A model generated the notes under the pieces. The model had not been told where the DNA came from. It saw only the letters and a program-made list of their open reading frames with translations, and ran no database searches. From positions 45,205,883-45,269,882 of the forward strand of contig OZ024879.1 in the NCBI GenBank assembly GCA_964017185.1: a stretch of 64,000 nucleotides of DNA. Reading direction: 5' to 3'. Every line of letters begins with the position of its first letter. Within the stretch, counting starts at the first letter, position 1. Shown here piece by piece: positions 20,955 through 33,809 of the stretch. Position numbers and translations under genes: made by a program. Source of the stretch: Rugalucina vietnamica. Taxonomy: Eukaryota; Mollusca; Bivalvia; Lucinida; Lucinidae.

Positions 20955-22572
20955 GACGGTGTAGATTATGGTGCTGTAGACCTCTAGTGGGGACGGTGTG
21001 GTAGGATATGGCGCTGTAGATCATTCTGGGGACGGTGTGGTAGGGAATGTCGCTGTAGATCTCTACTGGGGACGTTTGGGTAGGGAATGGGGCGTCAGAT
21101 CTCTACTGGGGACCGAATGGTAGGGTATGGTGTTGTAGATCCCTACTGGGGAAGATGCTGAAGAGAATGACATTGTATATCTCTACTGGGGACGGAGTGG
21201 TAGAATATGGCGCTGTTTATCTAATGGAGACGGTGCGGTAGACTTCCGCACTGTATATCTCTACTGGAGATGGTCCAGTAGAGTAAGGTGCTGTAGATCT
21301 CTAATGGGGACGTTGGGTAGGGAATAGGGTGATAGATCTCTACTGGGGACGGTGTAGTAGATTATGGTGCTGTAGATCTCTACTGGGGACGGTGTTGTAG
21401 GATATGGCGCTGTAGATCTTTACTGGGGACGGTATGGTAGGATATGTCGCTGTAGATCTCTACCGGGGACGTTGTGGTAGGGAATGGGGAGATAGACCTC
21501 TACAGGGGACGGAATGGTAGGGTATGGTGTTGTATATCCCTACTGGGGACGATGCTGGTTAGAATGACTCTATATATCTCTACTGGGGACGGAGTGGAAG
21601 GGTATGTCGCTGTAGATCTCTACTGGGGACGTATTTGTAGAGTAGTTTTGTTTTGTATGTCTACTCGGAACGTTGAAATATGTAGCTGTAGATCTCCACT
21701 GGGGACGTAATGGTAGGGAATTGGACGATAGATCTTTACTGGGGACGGTGTGGTAGGGTATGTCGCTGTAGATCTCTACTGGGGACGTTGTGGTAGGGAA
21801 TGGGGTGATAGATCTCTACTGGCGACGGTGTGGTAGATTATGGTGCTGTAGATCTCTACTGGGGACGACGTAGTAGGATGTGGCGCTGTAGATCTTTACT
21901 GGGGACGGTATCGTAAGATATGTCGCTGTAGATCTTTACTGGGGACGTTGTGGTAGGGAATGCGGCGATAGATCTTTACTGAGGGAGCGCGGTGGCGTAG
22001 TGGTAGAGCGTCGGACTCCGAATCTTGAGGTCCTGGGTTCGAACCCCACAAGCGTCACCGTGTTGTGTCCTTGAGCAAGGCACATCTACTCCCTACAGTA
22101 CTGGTTAAACCCAGGAAGCGTTGGCTCCGTCCCGACATGACTGAAAAATTGTTGACTGGGACGTTGTGGTAGATTATGGTGTTGTAGACTTCTACTGGGG
22201 ACCGTGTGGTAGGGTATGTCGCTGAAGATCTCTACTGGGGACGATGTGGTAGGAAATGGGGCGATGGATCTCTACTGGGGACGGAACCATAGGATAGGTG
22301 TTGTAAATCCCTACTGGGGACAATGCTAAAGAAAATGACACAGTATATCTCTTCTAGGGACGGGGTGGTAGGGAATGGCGCTGTATGACTTTATGTCTCT
22401 ACTGGAGACGGTGTGGTAGGGAATGGGGCAATATATCTCTACTGGGGACGGAATGGTAGGGTATGGTGTTGTAGATACCTACTGTGAACGATACTGAAGA
22501 GAATGATACTGTATATCTCTACTGGGGACGGTGTTTTAGGGTATGACGCTGTATATCTCTACTGGAGACGGT
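20955..22572 (+). repeat. 40-bp minisatellite, G-rich orientation
   Basis: Monomers GATCTCTACTGGGGACGGTG, TGGTAGGGTATGGCGCTGTA with recurrent variants (GATGCTGAAGAGAATGACAC; TAGGGAATGGGGCGATA). A SINE interrupts it at 21984-22156. Confidence 0.9.
21984..22156 (+). repeat. tRNA-Arg-like SINE inserted in the minisatellite
   Basis: A-box region GGTGGCGTAGTGGTAGAGCG, loop CTCCGAA (CCG anticodon position), B box GGGTTCGAACCCC, then GTGTTGTGTCCTTGAGCAAG and a tail ACATGACTGAAAAATTGTTG. The anticodon stem is imperfect, so a SINE rather than a tRNA gene. Confidence 0.75.
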
Positions 22573-23283
22573 GTGGTAGAAAAAAGGTACAAGTAGGCAA
22601 AGATCAGGAAAAGGCGCAATCAGAAAAAGATTCCCACTCCAAAAACCGAGGTGGGAAAAAACCAAACTAACAATCAGGTACTTATACCATGAAACATATC
22701 GTAAGCCGAATGAGCAGCTATTTTCCCAATAGGTGGCCACTCAGTTACCTTAACTTAACTAAAAATATGAAAACATACATAAGGCGCCAACAGCACAAAA
22801 ATTTTTTTAAACACCAAGACATAAAACAAAAAGAACCACCACAGAAGTATCGACTTGGAACGATCAGTAACACAAAGCCACTGGCGGGCTTAAACCGGTT
22901 TTACATGGCCATAACCTCACCCTCAGCTTCTGCAGTGGTTCATAACATTTAATTAGTTATTTGGTCCTCGTGGTGAATCTCTAACTAGTCAATGAATCAT
23001 CAAGAACTAACAATTAAATCATGATAAACATCCTGATGAATCAAAAACCAGGACTCACAGACTGAGTAAGCTGCCCGACGATGGAGATCCCTGGGCGCCG
23101 AATAACCTACTAACTCCGGAGCAAAAGAAAAACACCAGTTGGACCCCGGTGGGCCAAGCAACAGACAAGAAGCTCCGGCTCCAACCAACTAAAATGAATA
23201 GCTTTATGTCGGGGCCATCATAGAGTCTGACACCCGACCCACCGGCGTGCAATTAAAGAAGGCAGCATAGTTATCAACCATGA
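22573..23283. mobile_element. 711-bp unclassified insertion in the minisatellite
   Basis: Non-repetitive sequence breaking the array after GGTGTGGTAGA and ending before GTACCGCTTTGTAGATCTC. It has an open frame of 87 codons on + (22689-22952) with no family I recognise, and a frame of 65 codons on - at 23055-23252. No TIRs or poly-A seen. It could be an inserted retroelement 3' fragment. Confidence 0.45.
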
Positions 23284-23627
23284 TTGTACCGCTTTGTAGA
23301 TCTCTACTGGGGACGGTCCGGTAGAATATGGTGCAGTAGATCTCTACTCTAGACGTATTGGTAGAGTAGTTCGCTTTAGATATCTACTCGGGACAGTGTG
23401 ATAGGGTATGTAGAGGTGGATCTTTACTGGGGACGTTAAGGTAGGAAATGGGGCGATAGATCTCTACTGGGACGGTGTGGTAGGGTATGTCACTATAGAT
23501 CTCTACCGGGGACGTTATGGTAGGGAAAATGTCGATAGATCTCTACCGTGGACGGAGTGATAGGTATGGCGCTGTAGATCTCTACTGGGGACGTTGTGGC
23601 ACGGAATTGGGCGATTGATCTCTACTG

Positions 23628-23632
<5 letters not shown>
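23284..23632 (+). repeat. 40-bp minisatellite, end of copy 1
   Basis: G-rich monomers that stop abruptly at GGGGAC, where (CA)n of copy 2 begins. Confidence 0.9.
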
Positions 23633-23664
<32 letters not shown>

Positions 23665-23759
23665 TTTTGAATCAGTTTTACGTCCGTTTCAATATTATTT
23701 CAGCTCATATGAGAACGGCCAATCAGAAGGTGGGGCGAAAACGGGAGAACCCCTAGAAA

Positions 23760-23975
23760 ACCCACCTGGCACACCCGCAAGCAGAACTTGGCTTGTCTCA
23801 CATGTGGCCAGAGCGGAGCTCGAACCCACACCAGGGCGGGCCCCGTGGCCGAGCGGTTAAGAGCGCTGTTTCTTAATCATTCGATCATCTCACCGCTGTG
23901 ACTGGTGTGGGTTCGAGTCCCGATCTGGCCAAATGTGAGACAAGCCAAGTTCTGCTTGCGGGTGTGCCAGGGACG
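23760..23975. repeat. Inverted SINE pair, copy 2
   Basis: Same as 10905-11120 at +12,855. Confidence 0.75.
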
Positions 23976-23984
23976 TGAAAGGGA

Positions 23985-25225
23985 TTTTCAAAGATCTTCT
24001 CCTCTCAAACCACTTAGCCAATCAAAACCAAACTTCATGTGAAGCATCCCTATAGGAAGGGGGAACCAATGTTTATATAAATTGTCCAGGTCACATGACC
24101 AAGATGGCCGCCATGGCTATAAATCGCAAAAACCTTAAAAATATTCTTCTCCAGAACCAGAAGGCCTATGATTTTGAAACCTGGCATGAAGCATTAAGGA
24201 GAGGAGCTCTACAAAGTTCATGTAAATCATGACCTTGGGATGACCTTGACCTATTTTACAGCAAGGTCAACATAGGTCGCCCATATATTTGAATGTGGAA
24301 AATTGTCAAATGTCATTTGAAGGGAAAAACTTGAAGGGAAAGGGCAAATGGACGGAACATTTATGATTCTGAAAAAAATGCACCCCAGGGGCTGGTCTAC
24401 CCCCACTCCGGGGCAATATACATGTATATTACCATAATATTCAAAGATCTTCTTCTCTGAAACTACTTGGTCAATCAAAGCCAAACTTCATGTGGAGCAT
24501 CCTAAGGAAGTTGGAACAAAAGTTTATATAAATGGTCCAGATCACATGACCAAGATGGCCGCCATGGCTATAAATAGAAAAAAATCTTTCTCCAGAACCA
24601 TAAGGTCTATGATTTTGAAACTTGGCATGAAGCATCAGGGAAAGGAGCTCTACATAGTTTATATAAATCATGACCCAGGAATGACCTTGACATATTTTAC
24701 GGCAAGGTCAACATAGGTGGCCCATGCTTTTGAAGGGGAAATTTGTCAAAAAGTCATTTGAAGAGAAAAAACATTAAGGAAATGGGCAAATGGACTGTAG
24801 ATATATGATTCTTAAAAATGGACCCAATGGGCCGGTCTGCCCCCACCCTGGGGCAATATAAATGAATATCACCACAATATTCAAATATCTTCTCTGAAAT
24901 CGCTTGGCCAATCAAAGCCCGGCAAATTTGATATAAAGCACATGTAGGAAGGAGAAACCAATGTGTACATAAATAATCCAGGTCACATGACCAAGATGGC
25001 CGCCATGTCCATATATGGTAAAAATCATTCTAAAATCTTTTTCTATGGAACGGGTGGACCAATTTCAACAAAACTAGGCATGTAGCATTGTAGACTAGAG
25101 TACTATATGCGTGCATAAAATTATGACCCTGTGATGACCTTGACCTATTTTACGACAAGGTCAATATAGTTCGTCCATGACCATACTAGTCAAACAGGTT
25201 TATTGGTATATATCCCTGATCTCAG
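23985..25225 (+). repeat. About 450-bp tandem repeat, copy 2
   Basis: Same as 11130-12370 at +12,855, three units. Confidence 0.75.
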
Positions 25226-25263
25226 GTGAGCGTTTACAGGACCATTGGTTCTCTAGTACAGGT

Positions 25264-25431
25264 TTTCATCTATGTCTGGACAAAGCCAGCGCTTTTTGAG
25301 TATTAACCATTACTGTTGTGAGTTAATGTTGTCTTGCTCAAGGACACGGCCCGGAAACCCCTAGTGGGAATCAAACCCAATACCTCTCGACTCGGCGGCC
25401 GGTGCTCTACCACAAGGCTATCGTGCTCCAT
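25264..25431 (-). repeat. tRNA-derived SINE, copy 2
   Basis: Same as 12409-12576. Confidence 0.7.
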
Positions 25432-25973
25432 AAAATTCTTATAAACAACCAAGAAACAGGCATGTTTATGAAAGATTTTTAAAGATATATTCGTTTATCG
25501 AGTGTGTCTGATTTATATACATTAGAAAAAAAGAAAGATTATTTCTCAATCCAGGTATCACAAGCGCGGAAATGTTTCCAAACGCGGATGTGAACCAGTA
25601 CATCGCGGAAATACACAAGGTACGAAAACATGCGGCTATAGCATTTAAGTGCTGGTTCAGATAAATAAATGTTTAATTATTATAAAACACGTATTATATT
25701 ACAAGTTTCAACAATAAAACGCTTTGCAATTTAATATGCATGGTTGCCATAGCAACAAACCGAACACCACTGGAGGAAAAATCTAAGATTTCCTTGTTTT
25801 AGGGGTTTTCAGATACCTTTATGTCAGAAGCTCTGCGTATCTCGGACGGTCTTACGCATAACGAATAAGTTCTACATGCGTTAAATACGCTTTGAACGCT
25901 TTCGACGTCTTTGTATGGTCCTCGCCCATTTGTGGCCTAAATAAATAGAAGGTCTTTTTATCCATACAAAGTT

Positions 25974-28552
25974 TATATGGGTCATTATCAAAAAATGGAG
26001 CAATCCAGAAAACTGTAAGGCAAAACGAAAAAAAAAATCGTTGTCCAGTTTTTCTTTTTTAATGAGATAGTTTTATTAACAATACCATTTAGAATATAGA
26101 AATAAATTATGTCGAGTTTAACTGAACAAATTGTGCACCAGCATTAATCAATTGTATGGTACCCTTGAAAAAATATCAGTGCTGTCACGAACAAATTTTC
26201 TTGCGTACAACGCTTATTTGATAAGACTTTCCAAATCTGTAAGTGGGGGTATATATAACTTGTCACAAACCTTAAATACTTTCAATGAATAAACGAGGGA
26301 GAGAGCTTCAATGAAAATGCACATACTGTGATTTGTTCTGTTTCTGAAGCGCTTTTTTTTCTGTAGACATAATCTTGTAGGATTAAACCAAAATTAAGTT
26401 CTGCAAAACGTTTACTATTTTAGTATAGTATCATTACATACCAAAAGCAACTACTTTTATATGATGCGTTTTGAGTATTTTAAATGATTACGTGTATGAC
26501 CGTGACAGCACTGATATCGTGACAGCACTGATGCTGTCGTGACAGCACTGTTAATTATCCGATCTCGCCTTTTTATTCCAATGTGTTCGGAGTTGATTAA
26601 TTGATTAATTTCTGACAATTAACCGATGAGCTTAGGGACAGTGACTGCCTTACGGTCGCAACCAACGAAGCCTCGGCTAATGCTCGAACCAGGGACACCT
26701 TTGGGTAGATAACACAACACGTTCGGTACACGCAAACCAAACGCGGTGTAACACGACAAGCGCAATTAGCGCTATTCAGCTTAACACTTTAAGCAGCTGC
26801 AGCATGAGAAAATGTTTTTTTGGGGGGGCTTTCGACCAGGTCTGAAACAACCAGGATTGTTCACGACAAAAGAGTGCAATTCATTTGGGACCCTATCACG
26901 GGTTTTCTGTGTAGAAGGGCCATTAATAATAATAATAATAATCTCTATATTTATAGAGGATAACGTATTTAGCACAACGGCCAGTCTTCCATACGGTCCT
27001 CTAGTGAATACAGACATTGATTATTTTCGGACCTCTTTTGTTATTATTCGGACATTTTCATATTAGATGCGATGTTAGTGATGCTATATTTTGTTTTGGG
27101 TGAAGAGAAGCCAGTGCTTGCCTAATAATGCTGAGCGCCAAGCAAGGTAGCCACTGGTACCATTTTTAAAGTCTTTGGCATGACCCGGCCCGGGATCGAA
27201 CCCACGACCTCCCGCTCCCGAAGCGGACGCTCTCACCATTACGCTATCGGAATCGGTAATTCGTTATCAAGGAGCTTGGGAGAACTGGAAAACATTTGAA
27301 GGAAGATGGGGATTACTAGAAGAGAACATTTTTAGTTTTAGGCAGCTGGGAGCAAGTAAAAAATTAGGGAGCTGGGGTCATTTTTCTTTTAGTGAGCTTG
27401 GAGCTAATACCCCCTTGGAAGGTTACACTGCAGCTGAGCTACACTTTTGCAAAATCATGTCTCCTCATGACGCGTCTGATATTTATTTTTTATGTACCCG
27501 AGTCAATAACTTTCAGTAATGTCGGGACGAAACTACCACTGTTTTTCTTCGTAGTAACCAGCCTCATTGGGTATACCCTGGTCGACGAAGAATTTTGAAT
27601 TTGCAGTTTTTTATCACCCCCCCCCCCCCACACACACACACACACACACACACCTCAAATGGTTTGACCTCTTTTGACTCCTACTGGTGTTAGTAGCTGA
27701 GACCCTCTCGTGAAAGGCGACCTAACTCTTTTCAGTGTAGGAAATTGCCTGAATCCACACCTGCTGACAGAAGTCAACTCAGTGCTGTCACACATCAGTA
27801 CTGTCACGACCGTGACAGCACTGACCGTGATAGTACTGAGTTTTACACATAAATTTAATTATTATGACTAACAGCAGAATGCAGGCTGAAAACTTTGCAT
27901 ACTATTCAAAACGGCCCTAAGCTGAAATTCAGTCATGGCCTTAAAATGTACGTGATATTTGCAAGAAGCGGCAAAATGCGCGTGATAGTACTGATGGCTA
28001 AAAATTTCCCACACCGATTTTGACATGTCTTTATGGAATATGAACGGAGTAATGTGATTTTCTCAAAAAGTTGTTTACCATGACTTCATCAGCTTGCTAT
28101 CGTCTACAAAAATGCGATTGTTTTGATCTGAGAAAATGATTCATAACTCTGGTCAAAATAGATGTTTTAAAACTGTGACAGCACTGATACGTTTTCCAGG
28201 GACAGCACTATAATGTGCCGCCGCTCTTAAATTGCACTTAATATACCATATGATTTTTGAATTTGACTTCAATAACATTATATGCAATAGAGGGTTACAG
28301 AAAATGTTATTTCTGTCAAGCTTCTTTTGCAATGGAAACAAATAAAACTACTTACCCAGACCCGGGGACACGATAAAAATCTTGCATTTTTTCTTTTAAA
28401 TAACATACTCGTAAACGTGAAATCGCGTGTGGTTCTTGTAAAGCACGGCGGATAATAATATTATAGAAGGAGGAAGCAAACCTCGGACATCGCGCTTGCG
28501 AGGACATCATCAGGGACAAGGATTGCTCCATTTTTTGATAATGACCCATATA
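25974..28552. mobile_element. 2.58-kb TIR-bounded element, copy 2
   Basis: Same as 13119-15697, with both exact inverted ends and the GTGACAGCACTGA clusters. Confidence 0.6.
27075..27255 (-). repeat. tRNA-Pro-like SINE, copy 2
   Basis: Same as 14220-14400, nested in the element. Confidence 0.7.
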
Positions 28553-28626
28553 TACAGTGCGTGTCTGCAGCGTAGAAGCGAAAATGGGCTATTTTGAAAA
28601 TTGTACGGCATCATACCAAATATGTG

Positions 28627-30066
28627 ATACCGGAACGTTCCAAGTAGAGATCTACAGCGCCATACTCTACCACAACGTTCCAAGTTGAGCTCTAGAGCGC
28701 TGTATTCTATCGTAACCTCCCTAGTAAAGAGCTACAGTGCCATGCGCTACCGCAACGTCTCCAGTAGTATTCTACAATACCATACTCAACCGCAACCTCC
28801 CCAGTAGGGATATACAGTATCGTACTCTACCACAACGTACACATTAGGATTTACAGCACCATTGTTTACCGCAACGTCCCCAGTATCGATCTACAGTATC
28901 ATATTCTACTGCAACGTCCCCAGTAACGATCTACGGTTAGATTCTCTACCATAACGTACTCAGTAAAGATATATAGCGTCACAGTTTACCACAAGGTCCC
29001 CAGTAGGAATCTACAGTGCCATACTCTACTGCAACGTCCTCAGTAGAGATATACAGCCATATATTTTACCGCAACGCTATACTCTACCACAACGTACCCA
29101 TTGGGTATCTACCGCAACGTCCCTAGCAGGTATCTACAGCGTCATAGTCTACCGCTGCGTTCCAAGTAGGGTTCTACAGTGTCATATTCTACCGCAACCT
29201 CCCCTACAGCTCCATACTCTGTCACAACGTACCCAGTAGAGATATACAGCGCCTTAGTTTACGAAAACGTCCCAAGTAGGTATCTATAGAGCCATACCCT
29301 ACCATAACGTCTACAGTATGGATCTTCAGCGTCCCCAGTGAAGATATACAGCACCAAACTGTTATGCAACGTCTTCAGTATGGAAATACAGTGCAATACT
29401 CTACAACAGCGTACCTTGTAGGCATCTATAGTGCAATACCCTACCACAGCATCTCCAGTTCGCAACTACCGTGCCATAGTCTACCGCAACGTATCCAGTT
29501 TGGTATCTGCAGTGTCATACTCTGCCTAAAAGTACCGAGTAGAGAAATACAGAGCAATATTTTACCACAAGGTCCCAATTAAGGATTTACAATTCTTATC
29601 TATACCGCAACGTTCCCAGTAGAGACCAATAGCGCCATACTCTATCACGCAGTCTCTAGTTGAGATCTATAGCCAAATACTCTACAGAAACGTCCCCAGT
29701 AGATATCTACTTTCAACCACATCTGCTGTTTGGATCTTCAGCCACATACTCTACAACGTCCCATTATGGATCAACAGTGCCCTACTATACCGCAAATTTC
29801 CCAGTAGGGATCAACATGTCCATAGTCTACCGTCACGTCCCCAGTAGGGATCTACTGTGCAATTCTCTACCGCAACGTCCCAGGTTGTGATACACAGTTT
29901 TATTTTCTACCACAACGAAACCAGTAGGGATCTTCAGCGCCATGCTGTACCATATTGTTCCAAATACAGACATATAGCGCCACACTCATCTGCAACGTAC
30001 GCAGTAGAGATCTACAGCACCATACTCTACTGCGACGTTTCCAATAGGTATCTACAACGACATACT
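28627..30066 (-). repeat. C-rich 40-bp minisatellite, copy 2 part 1
   Basis: Same as 15772-17211. Confidence 0.9.
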
Positions 30067-30105
30067 CACTGACGAGGCTTGAATAGCCGAAACCGCGGTA
30101 TGACC
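30066..30105 (+). ncRNA. Hammerhead ribozyme, copy 2 unit 1
   Basis: Equivalent of 17211-17250; stem I truncated by the minisatellite flank. Confidence 0.6.
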
Positions 30106-30431
30106 TTTCTGAAAAATATGCTCACTGCTCTTGAAGGATCTCAGTTTTATTTTTATTTGCCATTACTGCAGCTGGTGTTGTGCCGTGTGGCGGCCCTAAA
30201 AAGTCTCCCCGTACATCATCCATAGTGCAGATTATATTTTCCTTTTGGTCCTTTGAGATCAGAGAGGATATTTTGAGAAATCAGAAAATTATCATCGGTT
30301 TAGATTCATATTCTAACCAACGTTCAATATATTTGGCCACAATTTGATTATACTAGTCTTTGTATCGACTAGCCTGCTGAAAGTTGAAAAATTACTGTAA
30401 CTCTCTTTGGCTCCATGTTGCCAAATCTAAA

Positions 30432-30475
30432 GGGTCACTGACGAGGCTTGAATAGCCGAAACCGCGGTATGACCC
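30432..30475 (+). ncRNA. Hammerhead ribozyme, copy 2 unit 2 (complete)
   Basis: Equivalent of 17577-17620; predicted scission after 30469. Confidence 0.85.
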
Positions 30476-30807
30476 ATCACCTTTCTGGAAAATATGCTCA
30501 CTGCTCTTAAAGGATCTCAGTTTCATTTTTATTTGCTATTACTGCAGCTGGTGTTGTGCCGTGTGGCGGCCCTAAAAAGTCTCCCCGTACATCATCCATA
30601 GTGCAGACTATTTTTTCCTTCTGGTCCTTCGAGCTCAGAGAGGATATTTTGAGAAATCAGAAAATTATCATCGGTTTAGATTCATATTCTAACCAACGTT
30701 CAATATATTTGGCCACAATTTGATTATAATAGTCTTTGTATCGACTAGCCTGCTGAAAGTTGAAAAATTACTGTAACTCTCTTTGGCTCCATGTTGCCAA
30801 ATCTAAA

Positions 30808-30851
30808 GGGTCACTGACGAGGCTTGAACAGCCGAAATCGTGGTAAGGCCC
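30808..30851 (+). ncRNA. Hammerhead ribozyme, copy 2 unit 3 (decayed)
   Basis: Equivalent of 17953-17996; one stem I mismatch plus wobble pairs. Confidence 0.65.
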
Positions 30852-30911
30852 ATCACCTTTCTGGAAAATATGCTCAGGGCTCTTAAAGGATCTCAGTTTT
30901 ATTTTTATTAT

Positions 30912-33295
30912 CTACTGCAACGTCCCCAGTAGAAATCTACAGACATAAACACTACCTCAACGCCCCAACTAGGTATCTACAGTGCCATTCTGTAGCGCAA
31001 CGTCCCCAGTAGATATCAACAGCGCCATACTCTAGTGCAACGTCTTCAGTAAGAATGTAAGTACCGAACTCTACCACAACGTACCCAGTAGGGATATACC
31101 GCACAATTCTCTACCGCAATGTCCCCCATAGTGATAAACAGTGCCATATTCTAGCACAACGTCCCCTTGTGGATATTCAATGCCAAAATCTATCGCAAAC
31201 TCCCTGTTATGAATATTCAGCGCCATACTCTACTGCTACGTCTACAGCATCTATAACGCCTTTCTCTACCGCAACCTCCCCAGAAGGGATCTACAGTGCC
31301 ATACTCTACCACATCGACCCCAGTAAGTATCTACAGAGCCATACTCTACCACAACGTACCCAGTAGAGATCAACAGCGCCATACTGTACCACAACGTCTC
31401 CAGTAGGTATCCACAGCGCCATACTCTATCGCAATGTCCCCAATAGGGATCTACAATGCCGTATTCCACCACAACGTCCCCAGTAGGGATGTACAGTGCC
31501 AAATTCTACAAAACGTGTCTGTTAGGGATCTACAGAGCCATACCCTACAGCAACGACCAAGTATGGTTCTACAGTGTCATACTGTACCACAACGTAGACA
31601 GTAGACAGTAGCAAAACTAATCGATTGATTATTCGATTACTTTTGCAAATCAATTGTAATTGTAATCGAATAAAGCCAGGAAAAATACTTTTAATCGTAA
31701 TCGTTAATCGTTGAAAGTAATTGTAATCGTTAGTGATTAACTTTGAAAGTAATCGATAACAGGTCTGCCAGGCTCTACCGCAATGGTCCAATAGGGATCT
31801 ACAGTGCCATTTTCTAATACAACATCCCCAATATGGATCTACAGTGCCAAAATCTACCCAACGCCCCTAACCACATACTAAACAGCTATGCCCCAGTAGT
31901 GTAGCCTGGGTTCCAGTCTGATTTTTTTTTCTTTCTTTTTTTTTAATTTTTCATTTTTTCAGCCTTGGCAACTTTGATTGCATTACTATACTGCAACGAC
32001 TACCCTACCCTACCGCAACGTCCCCAGTAGGGATCAACAGTGCCATACTCTACCGCAAAGACCCCAGTACGAATCTACAGCGCCATACTCTACATCAAGT
32101 AGAGACAAACAGCGCCATACTCTAGCGCAACGTCCCAAGAAGGAATCTACAGTGCCATACTCTACCGCAACGTCCTCAGTAGAGATAAGCTGTCACATAT
32201 TCTACCGCAACGTCCCCAGTAGATATCTACAGCACCAAACTCTATCGCAACGTCCCCAGTAGCGTAGCAATCTCTGTAGTGTCATACTCTACTCACCCGT
32301 CCCCAGTAGAGATAAACAGCCACATATTCTACCGCAACGTCCCCAGTAGATATCTACAGCGCCTTACTGTATCCCAACGTCCGCAGAAGCGATCTCTACA
32401 GCGCCATATTCTACCATAACTTCCCCAGTCGGAATCTACAGCCACATGCTGAACCGGAACGTCCCCAGTAGGGATCTACAGTACCATACTCTATCGCAAC
32501 GTCTCCAGTAAGGAACTACAGTGCCATACTCTACCACAACGTACCCAGTAAGGATATAGAGCTGTACAGCACCATAATGTATCACAACGGATTCTGTAGG
32601 GATATACAGCCACATACTCTACCGCAAAGTATCCAGTGATGATCGAGCGTGACATACTCTTCCACAAGATCCCCAGTAGATATCTTCAGTGCCATACTCT
32701 ACCGCAACGTCCGCAGTTTGGATCAACAGTGCCATACTATATTGCAGTGTCCCCGGTAGGGATCTACACTGCCATAATCCACCACAACGTCCCCAGTAGG
32801 GATACATGTATACGACACTATTCTCTACAACAATCTACCAAGTGATATAAACAGCTCAATTATTTCCACAAGGTCCGTAGTGGATTTTCAGTGACATACT
32901 CTGCCACATTGTTTCCAAATTAAACCTTTAATCTACAACAATGTACCCAGTGGAGGTCTACAGCGCCATAATCTGCTACAAAGTCACCAGTAGGGATATA
33001 AAGCGCCATACTCTATCGCAACCTACCAAGAAGAGATCAACATCGCCATAATCTATCGCAAGGTCCCCAGTATGTATCTTTATTCCATACTCTACCACAA
33101 CGTACCAAGTTGGGATCTACAGCGACATACTCTGCCGCAACGTCCCCAGTAGGATGATAAAGTGCCACAACTTCCCCAATACGTATCTACAGTGTCAAGC
33201 TCTACCACAACGTCCCAAATAGGGATCTTCAGTGTCATATTCTACCACAACGCCCCCAAAGGAATCTCGGTGCCATACTCTACCGCAACGTTTCC
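30912..33295 (-). repeat. C-rich 40-bp minisatellite, copy 2 part 2
   Basis: Same as 18057-20440, including the AATCG-rich interruption. Confidence 0.9.
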
Positions 33296-33809
33296 ATAAC
33301 CTCAATTCTAAGTTAAATTCGTTTTGCGCAAGAAATCATGGCTGCCTTCTTGAATGACATCTTGAATACGATAATCACTGCATCTTGATAAGGCAATCTA
33401 GCTTGAGTAATGGTTCTGAAAGTTAAAGTGCTTATTGTATGATTAAAAAAGTTAAACCAAAATTACGAGAAACCTTGACATATTTCATCTATACAGTGTT
33501 TTTATCCTGTCTTGAAAAGAAACTATGATAGAATGTAAATACGTATACAAAACTGATACCTATTCATCATTTTGTACTGAAATAACCACAGATTTGCCAG
33601 ATAAAAACAATCAGAGACCCCTGTTAAATATTATTATATATTCTGGCCGCCATCTTAAACGCCATCTTGAAAATACAAAATTGCTCAATGATGCCAAAGT
33701 GGCATCACTCAGATTCTTGTAAGGCAATGCCAACTGAACATAATTCAGTAAAGAAAAAAAACTTTAGAACACAATTCCAGGTCAAATTTGTTTTCTGCCG
33801 GACTAAGGG
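33296..33809. other. Hinge, copy 2
   Basis: Same as 20441-20954. Confidence 0.6.

Larger units (their letters stand above)
10778..23632 (+). repeat. Tandem duplication, copy 1 (12,855 bp)
   Basis: Every open frame and every stretch I compared here recurs unchanged at +12,855, including a C13 run followed by (CA)n near 14762 and 27617. The copy ends in the minisatellite at TACTGGGGAC, where the next base belongs to the (CA)n start of copy 2. It contains, in order: an inverted SINE pair, a 450-bp repeat, a SINE, a 2.6-kb TIR-bounded element, a C-rich minisatellite with a retrozyme, a hinge, and a G-rich minisatellite. Confidence 0.9.
30067..30911 (+). mobile_element. Hammerhead retrozyme-like insertion, copy 2
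   Basis: Same as 17212-18056; carried along by the large duplication, not an independent insertion, because flanks and truncation point are identical. Confidence 0.8.

Noticed and set aside
22000..22070. Possible functional tRNA-Arg gene
   Set aside because: The anticodon stem has mismatches, the 3' acceptor does not pair cleanly, and the sequence continues into a SINE body.
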